Positions 46,906 through 55,540 of a DNA stretch of 64,000 nucleotides are shown here, one piece after another. Source of the DNA: Asticcacaulis sp. MM231 (GTDB taxonomy: Bacteria; Pseudomonadota; Alphaproteobacteria; Caulobacterales; Caulobacteraceae); assembly GCF_964186625.1 (NCBI RefSeq), contig NZ_OZ075109.1, positions 310,001-374,000 on the forward strand, read 5' to 3'. The position numbers and the translations under genes are program-made. The notes beneath the pieces were generated by a model. The model was not told the DNA's origin. It saw only the letters and a program-made list of their open reading frames with translations, and made no database searches. Every line of letters begins with the position of its first letter. The stretch's first letter is position 1.

Positions 46906-49042
46906 AGTAGGCGAGGCGCAAGCTCAGTGACACCGTGCGCGGCGCGCCTGGATGGACCCAGTCCGCCACAAACTGGTGCGATCCGGTGTAGTAACGGGTA
47001 TCGAATAGATTATTGACGTTCAGTTGAAGGGCCGCTTGGGCGCCGGAGGCCTTAAAGCTGTAAGACGCCATGGCATCCACACGCGTATAGGCGGGCATGA
47101 TGAAGGTATTGCCGACATCGCCCCACCGGTCGCCCTGATAAAAGGCGCCAGCGCCCAGCCGCCACTTTGGCGATACATCGTAGCTTGCCCACAGGCTGGC
47201 GGCTGTCTTGGGTACGTTGGCGAGGGTCTTGCCGGTGTAATAGGCGTCTTCCACCACCTTGGCCTCGGTGTAGGCGTATGAGGCGATGAGCGAAAGTTTG
47301 GATGTGATTTCACCGAGCGCATCGACTTCGACGCCTCGGGAACGGGCTTCACCTGTCGTTAGAATCGTTTGCGGGTAGAGCGAATAATCGCTGCGGTTCT
47401 TTTTAGTAAGTTCGTATATGGCCACATTGGCACTCAAGCGATTGTCAGGAGAGACGTACTTGTAACCGACTTCTGATTGCTGAGCGATTTCAGGCTTCAG
47501 CGCCGTGATACCGTCCACATCGCGTCCGTTATTAGCCGACAATGACTTCTGATATTGGCCGTAAAAGACCTGATTAGACTTGTAGGCCCAGACAAGGCCG
47601 ACACGCGGGGAGGTGAAAGATACCTCATTGGGTGCTGTGCCCGGCATGGCGTAGATGGCCTTCGTCTTGTCGTGACGTAGGGCAATCACCAGATTGAGAC
47701 CGTTGCCGAAATCGATTTGGTCCTGCGCGTAAACACCCTCCCAGCTATTCCGATCTTCCATGTCCATCGGCATGGCAAGGCTGGTGTCGAGGCCGGGCGC
47801 ACCGCCCAAGGCCGGGTTATATAGATCGACGGACGCTATCTGCTCGAAATAGGTGGTGCCTGACTTTTGGGCTTCGTAGGTCTCGGCGCCGACGAGGACA
47901 TTATGCGTAGCGCCGCCCCAGCGTATCGTGCCGGTCAGGTCCGCCGTAACCTGATGCATGTCATATTTGCCATCCGGTCGTACGTAGTAGTAATAGCGGC
48001 AGGTGGTTGCGGGGGTGGCGCCGATATCGCACAAAGGATCAGCCGATCCAGACAGATCGACACGATACGGTGCAATATCGACCTCCTCAGTGTCGGCGGT
48101 CACCTTGACGCCACGAATTTTCAGGCTCCAGTCATCGCTGAACGCGTGGGTATATTCGACGCGCGCTGAGACGCTTTTTTCGCCCGATAGCTGTGGCGCG
48201 TCATTGTACTGAGTATTGAGTGGCAGATTGGCGACACGATCTCCAATGGCGGGTAAGCCATAGTCTGTGCGGTAGCTATGGTCGACGTAGTCAACGCTGG
48301 CATAGAGCGTGTTGTTGGTATTCGGAGACCATTGGCCGCGCAGGCCGAACGCCGTCATATGCTCTTCAACAAAATCCCGATAGGAATCGGTATCATATTG
48401 GCTGGTGGAAAAGCCCAGCAGTAGAGACTTGTCCTCATTGACCGCGCCGCTTGCGCTTAAAACAGAGCGTGACAAACCATACTCACCCAGGGTCTGTTCG
48501 AAATCAAATCCCGGCTTCACCTTAAGTGAGCGGCTCACAACATTGACCAGACCGCCAGGCTCACCACGCCCAAAGAGGACGGAGTTCGGTCCCTTTATGA
48601 CCTCGACAGACTTCACATCTGCCATATTGACCGGAAGGCCGGTCACCTTGGCGCCATCCACATAGTAGGTTGAGCTGCCCGACATGCTGCCCATGGCCGT
48701 CATCGAGGTCGATGAAAAACCGCGGAGGATGAGCAGTGGCTGTGTTTCGCCGTTGAAACCGAAGTCGGTGGTCACGCCCGCTACGTTGCGCGTGGCTTCG
48801 GCCAGGGTCAGGGTATGCTGATCGTCCAAAACCTGCTCAGGTACTACCTGGATGGCTTGGGGTGTCAATAGGTTGCGGGCCTTGGTCTTGTTGGCGGTCG
48901 TCGTTTGGGCCGGTAATAGCTTTTCACCGACGACGATGACCTCCGTTCCCTTCGTGTCATCAGGTGCCGTCTCCTGCGCTGTGGCGGCTGAGGCCGATAT
49001 GAGTGCGAACGTGGCGGCGGAGAGGAAAAGAAACTGTTTCAT
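46904..49042 (-). CDS. TonB-dependent receptor (siderophore-receptor type) of the copper island
   Basis: A 712-aa outer-membrane receptor: signal peptide ATAQETAP; plug with LLTPQAIQVVPEQVLDDQHTLTLAEATRNVAGV, ILRGFSSTSM, SVEVIKGPNSVLFGRGEPGG; barrel ending PRTVSLSLRLAY. By sequence it belongs with siderophore receptors such as FhuA/FpvA. Its promoter region carries copy 2 of the copper-island dyad, and mbnP-mbnH-copC-copD lie directly downstream. A copper or copper-chelate ligand is therefore a reasonable alternative to iron (inference). Met-rich stretches (MTAMGSMSGSS, AMPMDME) in the plug and barrel fit that idea. Confidence 0.9.
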   Translation of the reverse strand: MKQFLFLSAATFALISASAATAQETAPDDTKGTEVIVVGEKLLPAQTTTANKTKARNLLTPQAIQVVPEQVLDDQHTLTLAEATRNVAGVTTDFGFNGETQPLLILRGFSSTSMTAMGSMSGSSTYYVDGAKVTGLPVNMADVKSVEVIKGPNSVLFGRGEPGGLVNVVSRSLKVKPGFDFEQTLGEYGLSRSVLSASGAVNEDKSLLLGFSTSQYDTDSYRDFVEEHMTAFGLRGQWSPNTNNTLYASVDYVDHSYRTDYGLPAIGDRVANLPLNTQYNDAPQLSGEKSVSARVEYTHAFSDDWSLKIRGVKVTADTEEVDIAPYRVDLSGSADPLCDIGATPATTCRYYYYVRPDGKYDMHQVTADLTGTIRWGGATHNVLVGAETYEAQKSGTTYFEQIASVDLYNPALGGAPGLDTSLAMPMDMEDRNSWEGVYAQDQIDFGNGLNLVIALRHDKTKAIYAMPGTAPNEVSFTSPRVGLVWAYKSNQVFYGQYQKSLSANNGRDVDGITALKPEIAQQSEVGYKYVSPDNRLSANVAIYELTKKNRSDYSLYPQTILTTGEARSRGVEVDALGEITSKLSLIASYAYTEAKVVEDAYYTGKTLANVPKTAASLWASYDVSPKWRLGAGAFYQGDRWGDVGNTFIMPAYTRVDAMASYSFKASGAQAALQLNVNNLFDTRYYTGSHQFVADWVHPGAPRTVSLSLRLAY

Positions 49043-49096
49043 ATGATCAACCTGTTGAACAGATGATTGCCATAGACGGTGTGGTGGCGCTTAGCA

Positions 49097-49115
49097 CTTG
49101 GACAAAATGCCCAAG
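49097..49115. promoter_or_regulatory. Copper-island dyad, copy 2 (upstream of TonB receptor)
   Basis: CTTGGACAAAATGCCCAAG, 8-3-8 with one mismatch in the right arm, centred 64 bp before the receptor start codon. The remaining 220 bp up to the regulator gene at 49338 show no gene or other clear signal. Confidence 0.72.
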
Positions 49116-49337
49116 GGCGCATCGGACGCGATGACTGTTGCGCAAAGGAAACGCTCATTGAGCCTTGCATCGACAGAGGCTTTTAATCTGCCGGGGGGCG
49201 ATAGTTTGCCCAGGCGGGGCGCTCTACGAAGAGATATGTCGAGGGCGTCCAGGTGGATATCGGCCAGCCTCCCGAATTTATCTCATTGTTTTGGTATTGT
49301 ATAAGCTGAGGCGATCTTATCCGCTCAGCCTGGCTAT

Positions 49338-49898
49338 TCACGTCATGGGGCGCTTCGCCAGTTTACGCGCCAGCGTCCGACGGTGCATGTTCAGCCGGCG
49401 TGCGGTTTCCGAGATGTTGTAATTGGACTGGACCAGCACTTCGTTGATGCGTTCCCATTCCACGGTCTTCAACGAACTCTTTTTATCCGTTATCGGAATG
49501 TCGGTTTCGCCGTCGGCTTTTTCGAAGGCGGCCAGAATGTCCTCGAGGTTCGCCGGTTTGGCCAGATAGTGGCAGGCGCCCAGTTTGACAGCCGCGACGG
49601 CTGTCGTGATGCTGGCATAGCCGGTCAAAACAACGATCTTCATTGTGGGGTTCAGGGCATTCAGGCCCTTGACGCACTCGAGACCGGAGGGGCCCAGCAT
49701 GCGCAGGTCGACCACAGCATAATCCGGCAGAAAGGTTTCGGCCTCGGCAAGCGCCGTGTCGGTGCCATGGGCCACGCGCGCGTCAAAGTGCCGGCGTTCA
49801 AAGGACCGTCTGAGGGTCTCCGCCAACACCTGATCATCATCGACGATCAGGACCCTAGAAGGCTTCTGCGGTATGGCCTTTGGCTTGTCAGTTGGCAT
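49338..49898 (-). CDS. RegA/ActR-type response regulator (first of three)
   Basis: A 186-aa regulator of the RegA/PrrA/ActR family: receiver with VLIVDDDQ, phospho-acceptor YAVVDLRM, VVLTGYASITTAV and LAKP, then a Fis-type HTH (VLVQSNYNISETARRLNMHRRTLARKLAKRP). The family usually controls redox-dependent genes in Alphaproteobacteria. Its ATG lies inside the 3' end of the RegB-like kinase gene (11-bp overlap), so it is the cognate regulator. As the last gene of the operon that starts at the dyad near 54250, it is probably autoregulated. Confidence 0.9.
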   Translation of the reverse strand: MPTDKPKAIPQKPSRVLIVDDDQVLAETLRRSFERRHFDARVAHGTDTALAEAETFLPDYAVVDLRMLGPSGLECVKGLNALNPTMKIVVLTGYASITTAVAAVKLGACHYLAKPANLEDILAAFEKADGETDIPITDKKSSLKTVEWERINEVLVQSNYNISETARRLNMHRRTLARKLAKRPMT

Positions 49899-51255
49899 GA
49901 GGCGTCATCCGGATGGCATCAAGCGGCAGGGTGAGTGTGACAACGCCGCCCAAGAGGCTGCCGTCCTTAGAGATGTCGTTGCCGGCCTGGAAGGTGCCGC
50001 CCAGTTTACGCACCGTATTGGTCACCAGAAAGAGCCCGAGGCCGCGCCCGTGCCCTTTTCCGGTTGCGCCCTTGGTCGTGACATAGGGCTGACCCAAGCG
50101 ATCGAGAATGTCCTGGGTAAAGCCTGGGCCATGATCCCTGACGGCAATGATCACGTGTTCGTCCTCAAGACGCGCAGTGAACCGGATACCGGCGGCGCCG
50201 GCCGATGTGACGGCCTCCTGGGCGTTATCGAGAAGGTTGGTAAGCGCCTGTTGAATGACGCGGTCCGCGACGACATCGACCGCAGGCACGGTGATCTCAG
50301 TCGTAAGGCTCGCTTCGGGATGAGACAGGCGCCAGGTGTCAGCCGTCTCACGCAGAAACGCTTCCAAAGTCTGAACGCCAGCGCCTTCGCCGCGCGCATC
50401 CCCGGAAGAGGTCAGGATGTCAGAAACAATCGCCTTGCAGCGACTGACCTGCATCTGCATGGTCTGGATATCCGCCTTGAGGTCGGACTTTTTACGCGGC
50501 AGCGGCAGATCATGCCAGTCCTGTAGAATGACCGAGAGGGTGGTCAGAGGCGTGCCCAATTCGTGGGCTGCGCCAGCGCTCAGCAACCCCATTCGGATGA
50601 TATGGCTCTCCTCCAGCGCCTGGGCTTTCATGGCTTCCAGTTCGGTGTCGCGGGTCCTGAGGTTGTTGCGAATACGCGTGATCATGTAAACGAGAGCGCC
50701 GGCGCAGATTCCATAGCCCAGCATCATGCCGTTCATGTGCAGACTGGAATGGTCAATCAAACTCGATGCGGCGTGCCCGGTCCCCTCCATGCCCGGCATA
50801 TCCATCATTTGGGGCATGGGATGGCCCATGCCCGCGACGGCGAGGGCGAGATAGGCCAGCAGGGTGATCCCATAAATCGACCAGGCATAGACGGCACTCA
50901 GCATGACGGCGCCGATAATGACTGGCAGCATGAAAAACGATACGAACGGGTTGGAGGTGCCGCCGCTAAAATGGAGTTGCAGGGCCAGCACGAGAACGTC
51001 GACCACGAGGCCAAGAAACAGGTCGAGATTGCTGACGGGCTTCAGCACATGCAGTCTGTGCAAGCTGTAGAGGTTCAAGACGGCGAGGACAGAGGCTGTC
51101 AGCACCATGTAGGTTACGGGCAAGACGATGCTCAGGCCGTAATAGGTGACAAAAATAGCGATCATTTGCGCGCAAAAGGCCATGCCCCGGAGATTGATAA
51201 GGACACGCAGGTTCTGGCGATTGGCAGTCTGATCAATGGCGTGAAGGGATGTCAT
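49888..51255 (-). CDS. RegB/ActS-type sensor kinase with Met/His-rich extracytoplasmic loop
   Basis: A 455-aa membrane histidine kinase of the RegB/PrrB/ActS family, started at ATG 51255. It has about six transmembrane helices, the family's quinone-site motif GGTSNPF (98-104), phospho-His in GLLSAGAAHELGTPLTTL (His231), N box NLLDNAQEAV and GRGLGLFLV. The loop between the last two helices (about 143-178) is packed with Met and His (GMGHPMPQMMDMPGMEGTGH, then HSSLHMNGMM), which looks like a Cu(I) site and is not a usual feature of RegB. Inside an operon of copper genes, it is a strong candidate copper sensor (inference). Confidence 0.9.
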   Translation of the reverse strand: MTSLHAIDQTANRQNLRVLINLRGMAFCAQMIAIFVTYYGLSIVLPVTYMVLTASVLAVLNLYSLHRLHVLKPVSNLDLFLGLVVDVLVLALQLHFSGGTSNPFVSFFMLPVIIGAVMLSAVYAWSIYGITLLAYLALAVAGMGHPMPQMMDMPGMEGTGHAASSLIDHSSLHMNGMMLGYGICAGALVYMITRIRNNLRTRDTELEAMKAQALEESHIIRMGLLSAGAAHELGTPLTTLSVILQDWHDLPLPRKKSDLKADIQTMQMQVSRCKAIVSDILTSSGDARGEGAGVQTLEAFLRETADTWRLSHPEASLTTEITVPAVDVVADRVIQQALTNLLDNAQEAVTSAGAAGIRFTARLEDEHVIIAVRDHGPGFTQDILDRLGQPYVTTKGATGKGHGRGLGLFLVTNTVRKLGGTFQAGNDISKDGSLLGGVVTLTLPLDAIRMTPHAN

Positions 51256-51331
51256 CTTATGAATTACGAACCTTGCGGGCAGGGCTGGATTAATAAATTT
51301 TGGACGCACGAAGTGAAGGACCAGTCGCTGC

Positions 51332-51622
51332 TCATGAAGTAGACGATTTGCGTCCACCTTTGACAAGGTCGAACCAGGGCGCCAGGTGGAACAGACCCAT
51401 CAGGGCGTACATAAGCCACATGCTGTTTAGGATGGTCCCTGCAGCCTCTGGCAGCTTGTACCCGAAAACGAACAGAGGGGGAGAGCTCATATCCATGCCC
51501 ATCATGGCCATATGCTCGGCCATGGCGCCATGGCCTGACGAGGGGTTAACATAGAGGAGTGCGGCCAGGCCCCAGAAGACGGGCGTGGCCAGCAGATGGA
51601 TAAATCCTTTCAGATAACGCAT
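51332..51622 (-). CDS. Small Met/His-rich membrane protein
   Basis: A 96-aa protein with two transmembrane segments (LLATPVFWGLAALLYV and ILNSMWLMYALMGLFHLAPW) joined by a loop rich in Met and His (GHGAMAEHMAMMGMDM). No named family recognised. The loop resembles Cu(I)-binding segments and the loop of the kinase encoded 77 bp downstream on the same transcript, so it may bind copper or help the kinase sense it (inference). It follows the lipoprotein gene by 33 bp. Confidence 0.7.
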   Translation of the reverse strand: MRYLKGFIHLLATPVFWGLAALLYVNPSSGHGAMAEHMAMMGMDMSSPPLFVFGYKLPEAAGTILNSMWLMYALMGLFHLAPWFDLVKGGRKSSTS

Positions 51623-51655
51623 AACGCCCCCTCCGTGAGTGGCTGACTGTGTCGG

Positions 51656-52087
51656 TCATTTATGAGATGTCTGTCCGTCCATGCGCATGATGCCGCCGAA
51701 ACGGGAGAGTTTTTGCAAACGCTCCTTCGGCATGCTAGCTTCCGCCTTGGTCAGGGCCTCCGACAAGCGGCGGGCATCGGCCGCCGGTACGCCCGCCTGT
51801 TCCAGGGCAGCCTGCGACCTTATGCCATCGCCGGCGCACAGGACGACCCGCCACCCGCCATCGCTCATTTGCAATAGGGCGCGTCCGCCCATGGTGCCTT
51901 GCGACCAGTCGACCAGCGCGTGGTCCCCAGACACCAAAACCGGATCGAGCTCAAGGGTAACGCCTGCCTGGTCGAACTGTTTATGGAGTGTGTCGCGGAT
52001 CAGCGCGTCGGACGAGTCAGTCTTCGGCGCACAGGCCGTTATACCGAGGCCGGCGACGAGCAGTAGGACGATAAGGCTTCGTTTCAT
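51656..52087 (-). CDS. Copper uptake system-associated lipoprotein
   Basis: A 143-aa lipoprotein started at ATG 52087, with signal and lipobox LGITAC (Cys19). The mature part reads ALIRDTLHKQFDQAGVTLELDPVLVSGDHALVDWSQG, then MGGRALLQMSDGGWRVVLCAGDG, matching the small family annotated as copper uptake system-associated proteins, found next to TonB receptors and PCuAC genes. The biochemical role is unknown. It lies 52 bp after the TonB receptor. The Cys in VVLCAGDG and C-terminal Met/His (IMRMDGQTSHK) are candidate metal ligands. Confidence 0.75.
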   Translation of the reverse strand: MKRSLIVLLLVAGLGITACAPKTDSSDALIRDTLHKQFDQAGVTLELDPVLVSGDHALVDWSQGTMGGRALLQMSDGGWRVVLCAGDGIRSQAALEQAGVPAADARRLSEALTKAEASMPKERLQKLSRFGGIMRMDGQTSHK

Positions 52088-52139
52088 GGTTAGGTTTCTT
52101 GTAATTGAGGGGCGGCGTATCCGCCGCCCAGGTGATGGC

Positions 52140-53549
52140 TTAAAACCGGTAGGCGACGCCCGCGAAAACACTGCGACCTTCGCCAGGGTAGAAGACATCG
52201 GTCGAGGCGGTGCGTGCATCGGTCACCGCGCCGAATTCCGCGACATATTTTTCGTCGGTCAGATTGCGGGCATCGATGTAAAGCGTGACGCCAGACTTGA
52301 GCTTCCAGCCGGTATTGAGGTTCAAAAGCGCATAGCCCGGCGCCTTCAGGGTATTGGCATAATCGACATAGACCTTGGACAGGCGCCAGTCGATCGCCGG
52401 CTCGACGAAGAAGCCAGACGGATGGGCGTAGTTGAGCGCGATACGGTATTGGTGCTCCGGCACGACCGGCAGGCGGCCATCGCCATAGATCGGATCGTTG
52501 TCAAACCTGAAATCCGAATAGGCATAGGTCTGGCGAACGACCAGCTTGCCGACCGCAACCGGCGCCCGCCAGTCGAGACTGGCTTCCAGGCCCTGGTGGA
52601 CTGTGTTGCGAGCATTGAAGAAGGCGGCCGGATACCCCGTCGCGGCGCTGAAGCTCAACAGCTCGCCCTTGATCTGCGCGCGATAGAGCGTGACGTCCCA
52701 GGTGAAAACGCCGCTCTTGCCACGGGTGCCGAGCTCACCGGTGACGGCCTTTTGCGCGCGCACGGGCACGAATTGCGGCACGGGCGACTGGACCAATGCG
52801 CCATAGTGCGGCGGTTCCACCGACTGCGTGATATTGGCGTAGATCTGGGTGCCCGTATCGCCCTGCCACAGAAGGCCGATGCGCGGGGCGAACCAGTTGA
52901 AGTCCTTTGAAGCGTTGTTAGTGGCGTTCAGGCGATCCGTATAGTCACGGGTCGCCTTGCCATAGGAGGCGCCGAGCACCACGGCAAGCTTCTCCGTCGT
53001 GAAATAACGGCCCTCCGCGAAGATGTCGAGACCTGAAGCTTCCTGGTGACCACGGCCGAACTGGAAGCCGCTTTGTCCACCCATATTGACGTAGAGACCC
53101 TGATTGCTGGTGCCCTGACGATAGGACAGGCCATAGAACAGATCGGCCTTATGTCCCCCTAAGGTGCCGTTCCAGTCGAACCGCCCGAACAGACCCTGGG
53201 TGTGGATTTCCTGATCGATGACGATCGAAATGGGATGATGCAGGCTGGTCGCGGTCGCGTAGATACCCCCTTCGAAGACGAGGTCATCGCTCAGACGCCA
53301 GTGGGTCTGCACGGTCATGCGACCGACCTTCTGATCGCGCGCCCAGTCGTTGGCCTCGACGCCCGCCCCGGCGTTCTCAGGTGTTGTCAGAGCCGCGTTC
53401 AGACTAAGGGTGCCTGGCACCTCCTGGTTGATGTCGGCGCCGGTGACGATCAGGCGGACCTCCTGCTCTTCACCGAACGTGTAGCCCACATTAAGCGAGG
53501 CGCGGGTTTGATCCTGCTTACTGTGCGTCCGGTAGCCGTCGGCCTTCAT
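52140..53549 (-). CDS. TonB-dependent receptor of the copper-uptake operon, C-terminal part (frameshifted gene)
   Basis: The beta-barrel part of the receptor, ending PGEGRSVFAGVAYRF. The ATG at 53549 is internal. Upstream in this frame the sequence reads SANLLRVEGGSFGTLRGNGAIARTLGNWDVYASVSAMKADGYRT, the expected first barrel strands after the plug. Joined to 53518-54183 it gives a receptor of about 680 residues. The frame change is at GACTTC, 53656-53661; removing one T restores TPTGKTAESANLLRVEGG. Confidence 0.85.
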   Translation of the reverse strand: MKADGYRTHSKQDQTRASLNVGYTFGEEQEVRLIVTGADINQEVPGTLSLNAALTTPENAGAGVEANDWARDQKVGRMTVQTHWRLSDDLVFEGGIYATATSLHHPISIVIDQEIHTQGLFGRFDWNGTLGGHKADLFYGLSYRQGTSNQGLYVNMGGQSGFQFGRGHQEASGLDIFAEGRYFTTEKLAVVLGASYGKATRDYTDRLNATNNASKDFNWFAPRIGLLWQGDTGTQIYANITQSVEPPHYGALVQSPVPQFVPVRAQKAVTGELGTRGKSGVFTWDVTLYRAQIKGELLSFSAATGYPAAFFNARNTVHQGLEASLDWRAPVAVGKLVVRQTYAYSDFRFDNDPIYGDGRLPVVPEHQYRIALNYAHPSGFFVEPAIDWRLSKVYVDYANTLKAPGYALLNLNTGWKLKSGVTLYIDARNLTDEKYVAEFGAVTDARTASTDVFYPGEGRSVFAGVAYRF

Positions 53550-54183
53550 GGCGCTGACGGAGGCATAGACGTCCCAGTTGCCGAGGGTGCGGGCAATCGC
53601 GCCATTGCCGCGCAGGGTTCCGAATGAACCGCCCTCGACACGCAGGAGATTGGCGGACTTCAGCCGTCTTGCCGGTCGGCGTGATCAGGTTGATGGCGCC
53701 GCCCAGTTGCGCGCCACCGAAGCGCAGGGCGTTGCCGCCCTTATAGACCTCGATATAGCGCGCGTTCAGGGCGTCGACCTTCTGAAAATCGGAAAAGCCG
53801 TCGGCATCTGCGAACGGAACGCCATCTTGCGCCAACAGGACCCCGCGCTGGTGATAGGACTGGTCGATGCCGGAGCCACGAATCGACAAACGTGATTCTT
53901 CGCCGTAGCGCTTGTTGGACAGGACACCCGGGACGTCACGCAGCAGGTCTGGAAATCCAATGGCCAGACGCGTTTCATAGGTTTCATTGGCGACAACGGA
54001 TACCGAACCGGGTGTGCGGGCGAGGGCGGCACGCGCCTCTTGCACGACCTTCGGATCTTCTGGGTTCTTCTGTGCGGTCACGATAACCGTCGTGACGGCG
54101 TCTTGGCCGTCGGTGGTTTGTGCCAGAACCGGCGTCGTCAGAAGCGCGCAGGCCGCAGCGCTGATATAGAGGTAGGATTTCAT
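53518..54183 (-). CDS. TonB-dependent receptor of the copper-uptake operon, N-terminal part (frameshifted gene)
   Basis: The signal peptide (MKSYLYISAAACALLTTPVLA, start ATG 54183) and plug of the same receptor: GFPDLLRDVPGVLSNKRYGEESRLSIRGSGI, LAQDGVPFADADGFSDFQKVD and GGNALRFGGAQLGGAINLITPTG. The pattern is FecA-like. After about residue 170 the frame is lost (see the 52140-53549 part). It is the first gene of an operon with the copper lipoprotein, Met-rich membrane protein, kinase and regulator, and it is divergent from the PCuAC gene, with a dyad between. Confidence 0.85.
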   Translation of the reverse strand: MKSYLYISAAACALLTTPVLAQTTDGQDAVTTVIVTAQKNPEDPKVVQEARAALARTPGSVSVVANETYETRLAIGFPDLLRDVPGVLSNKRYGEESRLSIRGSGIDQSYHQRGVLLAQDGVPFADADGFSDFQKVDALNARYIEVYKGGNALRFGGAQLGGAINLITPTGKTAEVRQSPACRGRFIRNPARQWRDCPHPRQLGRLCLRQRHEGRRLPDAQ

Positions 54184-54243
54184 AAATAGTCCCAATTGGT
54201 CGATAGATATTGGGCCTTATAGCCACCTTTATCCCTGAAAACC

Positions 54244-54262
54244 CTTGGACACTTTGTCCAAT
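54244..54262. promoter_or_regulatory. Copper-island dyad, copy 3 (between TonB receptor and PCuAC genes)
   Basis: CTTGGACACTTTGTCCAAT, one terminal mismatch to a perfect palindrome. It is centred 70 bp before the receptor start and 65 bp before the PCuAC start, so a single site could govern both divergent promoters. Confidence 0.8.
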
Positions 54263-54317
54263 GGCAGATCGTCACAATAAGGGAGAAGCTGCGTGCCTCT
54301 AAAAGAAGGGGCATTGC

Positions 54318-54842
54318 ATGAAACCGATAGCCGCCATAACCGTCCTGGCCTTGTTGGCCGGCGCAGGATGCTCGCGTGAACCGGCCTCTGATCATGCGGG
54401 CGCGCAGGGTGATACGAAGTCGTCTGTGTCGTGGCCGGTTGTATCCGATGTGGTCGCCGGTGACCTGACCATCAGCGAATACGCGGCACGTGCGACCCTG
54501 GGCAACGGCACCACCAGTGCGGCCTATCTAAAGGTCACCAATGCGGGCAAGACAGATGATAGTCTGCTGAGCGTGACTTGCGACTGCGCGACGTCAGTGT
54601 CGCTCCATACGATGAGCATGGACGGTAATATGATGAACATGGGGGAGGCGAAGGATGGCTTCCCCATCCCAGCAGGGCAATCCCTATCGCTCACCCCAGG
54701 CGGCAACCATATCATGCTGGCTGGCCTGAAGGCGCCTCTGAAAGACGGGCAGACAAAGACGGTCGTTTTGACCTTCGCCAGGACCGGCGCCGTTAAGGTG
54801 GACCTTCCCGTAACGAATACCTTGTCGTCGGACGGCATGTAA
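54318..54842 (+). CDS. PCuAC copper chaperone lipoprotein
   Basis: A 174-aa lipoprotein (lipobox LAGAGC, Cys18) with a PCuAC domain: SAAYLKVTNAGKTDDSLLSV, Cu(I) ligands in SLHTMSMDGNMMNM and GGNHIMLAGLKAPL. It passes Cu(I) to cytochrome oxidase or other periplasmic targets. The domain resembles the C-terminal domain of the CopD fusion at 43033 (both have a DCxC-like pair, TCDCAT here and DCICAD there). It is transcribed divergently from the TonB receptor operon across dyad copy 3. Confidence 0.9.
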   Translation: MKPIAAITVLALLAGAGCSREPASDHAGAQGDTKSSVSWPVVSDVVAGDLTISEYAARATLGNGTTSAAYLKVTNAGKTDDSLLSVTCDCATSVSLHTMSMDGNMMNMGEAKDGFPIPAGQSLSLTPGGNHIMLAGLKAPLKDGQTKTVVLTFARTGAVKVDLPVTNTLSSDGM

Positions 54843-54856
54843 CCGGCGCAAGGAGG

Positions 54857-55159
54857 CTATTCGGTTGCCAGGCTTAGCTTTCTTTGCAGGTTCCGCCGCC
54901 CGATCCGCAAACGACGGGCTGTCTCGGAGACATTGTAGTTGGTGTCCATCATGGTGCGATTGATCTTTTCCCACTCCAGATCCTTAAGCGTGGTCTTCTC
55001 GGTGGGAATAGGGACCTCAAGCGAACCGTTGGTACGGCCGAAGGCGGACAGGATATCATTTACCCCGACGGGTTTGGCCAGATAATGACAGGCGCCCGAC
55101 TGAATGGCACTCACCGCCGTCGCAATGCTGGCGTAGCCGGTCAGGACGACAATCCGCAT
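54857..55159 (-). CDS. RegA/ActR-type response regulator (second), C-terminal part (frameshifted gene)
   Basis: The downstream part of the second RegA-like regulator: MRIVVLTGYASIATAV (internal, not a start), HYLAKPVGVNDIL, and the Fis-type HTH NRTMMDTNYNVSETARRLRIGRRNLQRKL. It converges on the PCuAC gene with 14 bp between. It joins the 55056-55382 part once one A is removed from GAACTC at 55165-55170, giving HALSPKMRIVVLTGY, which matches HALNPTMKIVVLTGY-like sequence in the first paralogue. Confidence 0.83.
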   Translation of the reverse strand: MRIVVLTGYASIATAVSAIQSGACHYLAKPVGVNDILSAFGRTNGSLEVPIPTEKTTLKDLEWEKINRTMMDTNYNVSETARRLRIGRRNLQRKLSLATE

Positions 55160-55382
55160 TTTTGGAACTCAAGGCGTGCAAACCGGCAAGGCAGTCGAGC
55201 CCGGACGCGCCGTCCATGCGCAGATCAACCACGGCGAAGTCAGGCTTGAACCTGGGAGCGGCCCGCAGGGCATGTTCCGTCGAGTGGGAGATATAGACCT
55301 TGAAACCGCGGCGCGTGAAGGCGCGGCCGAGGCTTGCCGTCAGGTCTGGATCATCATCGACGAGCAGGACGTTTTGGGACAT
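55056..55382 (-). CDS. RegA/ActR-type response regulator (second), N-terminal part (frameshifted gene)
   Basis: The receiver half of the same regulator, started at ATG 55382 (MSQNVLLVDDDPDLTASLGRAF), with phospho-acceptor FAVVDLRMDGASGLDCL. After LHALS the frame is out of register, and the residues from there to the ORF end are spurious. The full protein would be about 175 aa. The gene is divergent from the third regulator gene over dyad copy 4. Confidence 0.83.
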   Translation of the reverse strand: MSQNVLLVDDDPDLTASLGRAFTRRGFKVYISHSTEHALRAAPRFKPDFAVVDLRMDGASGLDCLAGLHALSSKNADCRPDRLRQHCDGGECHSVGRLSLSGQTRRGK

Positions 55383-55459
55383 GACGATGAGAGACCTTGC
55401 GCACAAAGGCAATACGAGCGGGACTGCACGACTTATAGCCTCTCGCAACAAGGGGCGCA

Positions 55460-55478
55460 CTTGGTCACTTTGTCCAAG
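55460..55478. promoter_or_regulatory. Copper-island dyad, copy 4 (between two regulator genes)
   Basis: CTTGGTCACTTTGTCCAAG, 8-3-8 with one mismatch, and symmetry extending outwards by two more bases on each side. It is centred 87 bp before the second regulator's start and 72 bp before the third's, so both could be auto- or cross-regulated. Confidence 0.76.
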
Positions 55479-55540
55479 TGACAAACTGCCCCGTGTCGGT
55501 CGTCGTGCGGATATGACAATGAGGCATTTGGAGGATGTTC

